From Planctomycetota bacterium (GTDB taxonomy: Bacteria; Planctomycetota; Planctomycetia; Pirellulales; Pirellulaceae), in assembly GCA_029259935.1 (NCBI GenBank), contig JAJDEH010000391.1, forward strand, positions 1 to 27,400: 27,400 nucleotides of DNA, read 5' to 3'. The notes under the pieces were generated by a model that was given only the letters and a program-made list of their open reading frames with translations, did no database searches and was not told the origin of the DNA. Position numbers and translations under genes: made by a program. Below, piece by piece: positions 23,765-27,400 of this stretch (position 1 is the stretch's first letter; each line of letters opens with the position of its first letter).

Positions 23765-25669
23765 ATGCTTAACTGCCTGCAAAATTCACCCGCAATCAGG
23801 TATCAGTGTTTTGTCGCCGCCAGCCTTCTACTTACGGCACTCCTCGGTATGTCCGTAACCGCGGAGGACGATTTGCCTACCCAGGCCGCGTCGATTTTGC
23901 GGCAGTACTGTTCCGAGTGCCATGCCGCGCCCGGCAACGAAGGCGGCATCGATTACATCACCGATGCGGCCAAGCTGATCGAGCGCAAAAAAGTCGTCGG
24001 CGGCAAGTTGGACCAGTCTCGCATCTGGGTACGACTTAACGATCAAGAAGACCCGATGCCGCCTGACTACTCTGGATCCGGCGTACTGAGCAGCGAGGAA
24101 AAAGACGTCGTTCGCCGTTGGATACTCGACGGTGCCAAGCTGCCGAAAGTACTCGCGGCAACTAACAAGGCCCGCAACAATCGCGTCACCACCGCGGAAG
24201 TCGTCACCGCCGTCCACCGTCATCTCGACAGTCTGGACGAAGAAGACCGGTCGTTCCAGCGGTACTTTGTATTGAACCATCTTTACAACATGCCGCCGGA
24301 GCGCGTCTCGGCGCGAAAACTGGCACTGGTTCGCGCGGCGGTCAGCAAGGTCATCAACAGCCTTTCGTGGCGCGCGGAGATCGTGCTGCCGCGGCCAATT
24401 GACGAGCATCAAACCGTGCTGGCGATCGATTTGCGAGATTTGGATTGGGAGGCGGATGCGGACGACAAACGGCCCGACTTGTGGTCGGTGATCGCAGGTC
24501 ATTATCCGTACGGTTTGACCCACGAGCTGTTCCCGGCCAACCCGCGCCTAAACCGCAAGGCCGAGGCCATTTATGAATGGGCCGGGTTCGAGATGCCGTG
24601 GGTACGCGCCGACTGGTTCGTGGCCGTGGCGACGCAGCCTGCAATTTATCATGCGGTGCTGTACGACTTTGCCTTCCCCGAGTTGGCCGACCGCGAGAAG
24701 CGCGAGGTCGAACAACCCGACGCAGCCAAACGCAATGAACCGGCGATGACGTCGGCCGACTTGCGGAAGTGGCTGCGGGTCGATGTGTTGCGAAATCTGC
24801 GTAACGCCAAGGCGGTCCGCGCCGCATTTACCGGCAGCGGTGTCTCCAGCCAGCCGCGGCTGATCGAACGACATCCCGCCATTTACGGTGCGTACTGGGA
24901 AAGTTATGACTTCAAGAAGGGAAACAAGACGCACGATCTCACAAGCCGTCCCTTAGGGCCGGTCGGCACGTTCAAGGGTCGCGGATTCTCGCGGTTGGAG
25001 TTCCAGCATGATGGCGGCGAGATCATCTTCCATTTGCCCAACGGAATGCACGGTTACTTGTTGGTCGATGCGGCGGGCCGGCGGATTACGTTCGGGCCGC
25101 CCGACGTGGTCGAAGACCGGGCCAAAACTCGGGGCAATGGAGTGATCGTCAACGGACTGTCTTGCATGGCCTGTCACAGGCAGGGCCTTAACCGTGAATT
25201 CAAGGACGACGTGCGGTATGGCATTGCGGGATTCTCTCCACAGGCTCGGCGGCTGGTCAGGCGCTTGTATCTCGACCGGCCGGAGTTGGACGTGCTGATG
25301 GATCGCGACGACGAGCGGTTTCGGCGGGCGGTGGCCGACGCGACCTTGCCGTTCTTGAAAGAATTTGAACCGAACCTCGGCGAGGATGGCCATCTTGTCG
25401 AACCCGTGGGCACGGTCGCGAAGCAATTCTTGGTGAGGGAACTAGACCTGCGGACACTCGCCGCCGAAATCGGCATGTCCGAAGAGTTGCTCAAGGCGGC
25501 CATCAAAGCTCCCGGTTCCGCATTGCAACGAGAATTGCTCGGCGTGGCCAATGGCCGCACGATCAAACGTGACACGTGGGAAGAAGGGAGCAGCCTCACG
25601 CTGTTCCAAAAGGTCGCACAAGTTCTAAAGCAAGGAAGGGCCGTGGAGGTGATTCCACCCGAGCGCTAG
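23765..25669 (+). CDS. Secreted protein with a planctomycete cytochrome C-like domain and two CxxCH motifs
   Basis: 634 residues from ATG 23765, which has GAGGT just before it; an ATG at 23735 is in frame but has no ribosome site. A signal peptide (SLLLTALLGMSVTAED) precedes a PSCyt1-like domain with CSECHA (Cys49, Cys52, His53) and the usual WVRLNDQEDPMPP and WILDGAKLP. A second haem-type motif CMACH (Cys467, Cys470, His471) lies in the C-terminal half. Between them is a domain of about 350 residues that I do not recognise. It is 22 bases upstream of the caspase-FGE gene, so the two form an operon. A redox or sensory input to the caspase is a guess. Confidence 0.85.
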   Translation: MLNCLQNSPAIRYQCFVAASLLLTALLGMSVTAEDDLPTQAASILRQYCSECHAAPGNEGGIDYITDAAKLIERKKVVGGKLDQSRIWVRLNDQEDPMPPDYSGSGVLSSEEKDVVRRWILDGAKLPKVLAATNKARNNRVTTAEVVTAVHRHLDSLDEEDRSFQRYFVLNHLYNMPPERVSARKLALVRAAVSKVINSLSWRAEIVLPRPIDEHQTVLAIDLRDLDWEADADDKRPDLWSVIAGHYPYGLTHELFPANPRLNRKAEAIYEWAGFEMPWVRADWFVAVATQPAIYHAVLYDFAFPELADREKREVEQPDAAKRNEPAMTSADLRKWLRVDVLRNLRNAKAVRAAFTGSGVSSQPRLIERHPAIYGAYWESYDFKKGNKTHDLTSRPLGPVGTFKGRGFSRLEFQHDGGEIIFHLPNGMHGYLLVDAAGRRITFGPPDVVEDRAKTRGNGVIVNGLSCMACHRQGLNREFKDDVRYGIAGFSPQARRLVRRLYLDRPELDVLMDRDDERFRRAVADATLPFLKEFEPNLGEDGHLVEPVGTVAKQFLVRELDLRTLAAEIGMSEELLKAAIKAPGSALQRELLGVANGRTIKRDTWEEGSSLTLFQKVAQVLKQGRAVEVIPPER

Positions 25670-25691
25670 CGCCGACAGGATCTACCGACCG

Positions 25692-27305
<1,614 letters not shown>

Positions 27306-27333
27306 ATTCGCCAGCCCGGGTCGCGCGCGTTCG

Positions 27334-27349
27334 GCGAGCGGCCGCTCGC
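27334..27349. repeat. Perfect 16-bp GC palindrome after the caspase-FGE gene
   Basis: GCGAGCGGCCGCTCGC is its own reverse complement and lies 29 bases after the stop of the truncated gene, in a stretch that does not encode FGE sequence. It may be part of a repeat element that replaced the end of the gene. Confidence 0.6.
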
Positions 27350-27400
27350 TTTCGCGGCGTGAACTACGCTCAGCTTTTTGTTCACTCATCGTGGGATTTT

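Noticed and set aside
23828..24523. 231-residue open frame on the minus strand
   Set aside because: It is antisense to the two-CxxCH gene and Arg/Val-rich without motifs.

Overview
The window looks like a piece of a planctomycete chromosome (Pirellulales-like is my guess). It carries the paired DUF1549/DUF1553 and Tat-exported DUF1501 genes, a 'Planctomycete cytochrome C' type protein, a caspase fused to a formylglycine-generating-enzyme (FGE) domain, short lineage-type hypothetical proteins, and many dispersed palindromic repeats. Genes are GC-rich. The stretch from about 5.3 to 11.5 kb is lower in gene density, less GC-rich and repeat-laden, so it reads as an accessory region.

Layout. 1-3.3 kb: the 3' part of a DUF1549/DUF1553 gene overlapping a DUF1501 gene. 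3.3-3.7 kb, minus strand: a small thioredoxin-fold ArsC-like gene whose true reading frame runs through an in-frame TGA (residue 13), with a SECIS-like hairpin just downstream; I read it as a selenoprotein. 3.7-5.3 kb: a perfect palindrome of the BlaI/CopY operator type, then a membrane protein with two zinc-ribbon-like motifs. 5.3-10.5 kb: orphan hypothetical genes separated by decayed copies of a sequence that translates like YD (Rhs-type) repeats, a secreted TPR protein and a small lipoprotein; this resembles a decayed polymorphic-toxin/immunity array. 10.5-11.5 kb: no convincing gene, but three kinds of repeat. 11.5-15.5 kb: two overlapping genes for large membrane-associated dynamin-like GTPases, then a stand-alone half Clp N-domain protein.

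15.8-20.3 kb: a PhyH-type Fe(II)/2-oxoglutarate oxygenase, a 75-residue conserved-looking protein, the bacillithiol-pathway deacetylase BshB1, a lipoprotein, a small protein and a XerC/D-type recombinase. 20.4-23.4 kb, minus strand: a beta-propeller membrane protein and a secreted protein of unknown function. 23.7-27.3 kb: a two-CxxCH secreted protein followed closely by a caspase-FGE protein whose FGE domain stops before its usual C-terminal core.

Most notable items: the selenoprotein hidden by a UGA codon; the tandem dynamin-like GTPases with a mini Clp-N protein; and the YD-repeat scars around orphan, possibly immunity, genes. All family calls come from reading the translated sequence; no database search was run.
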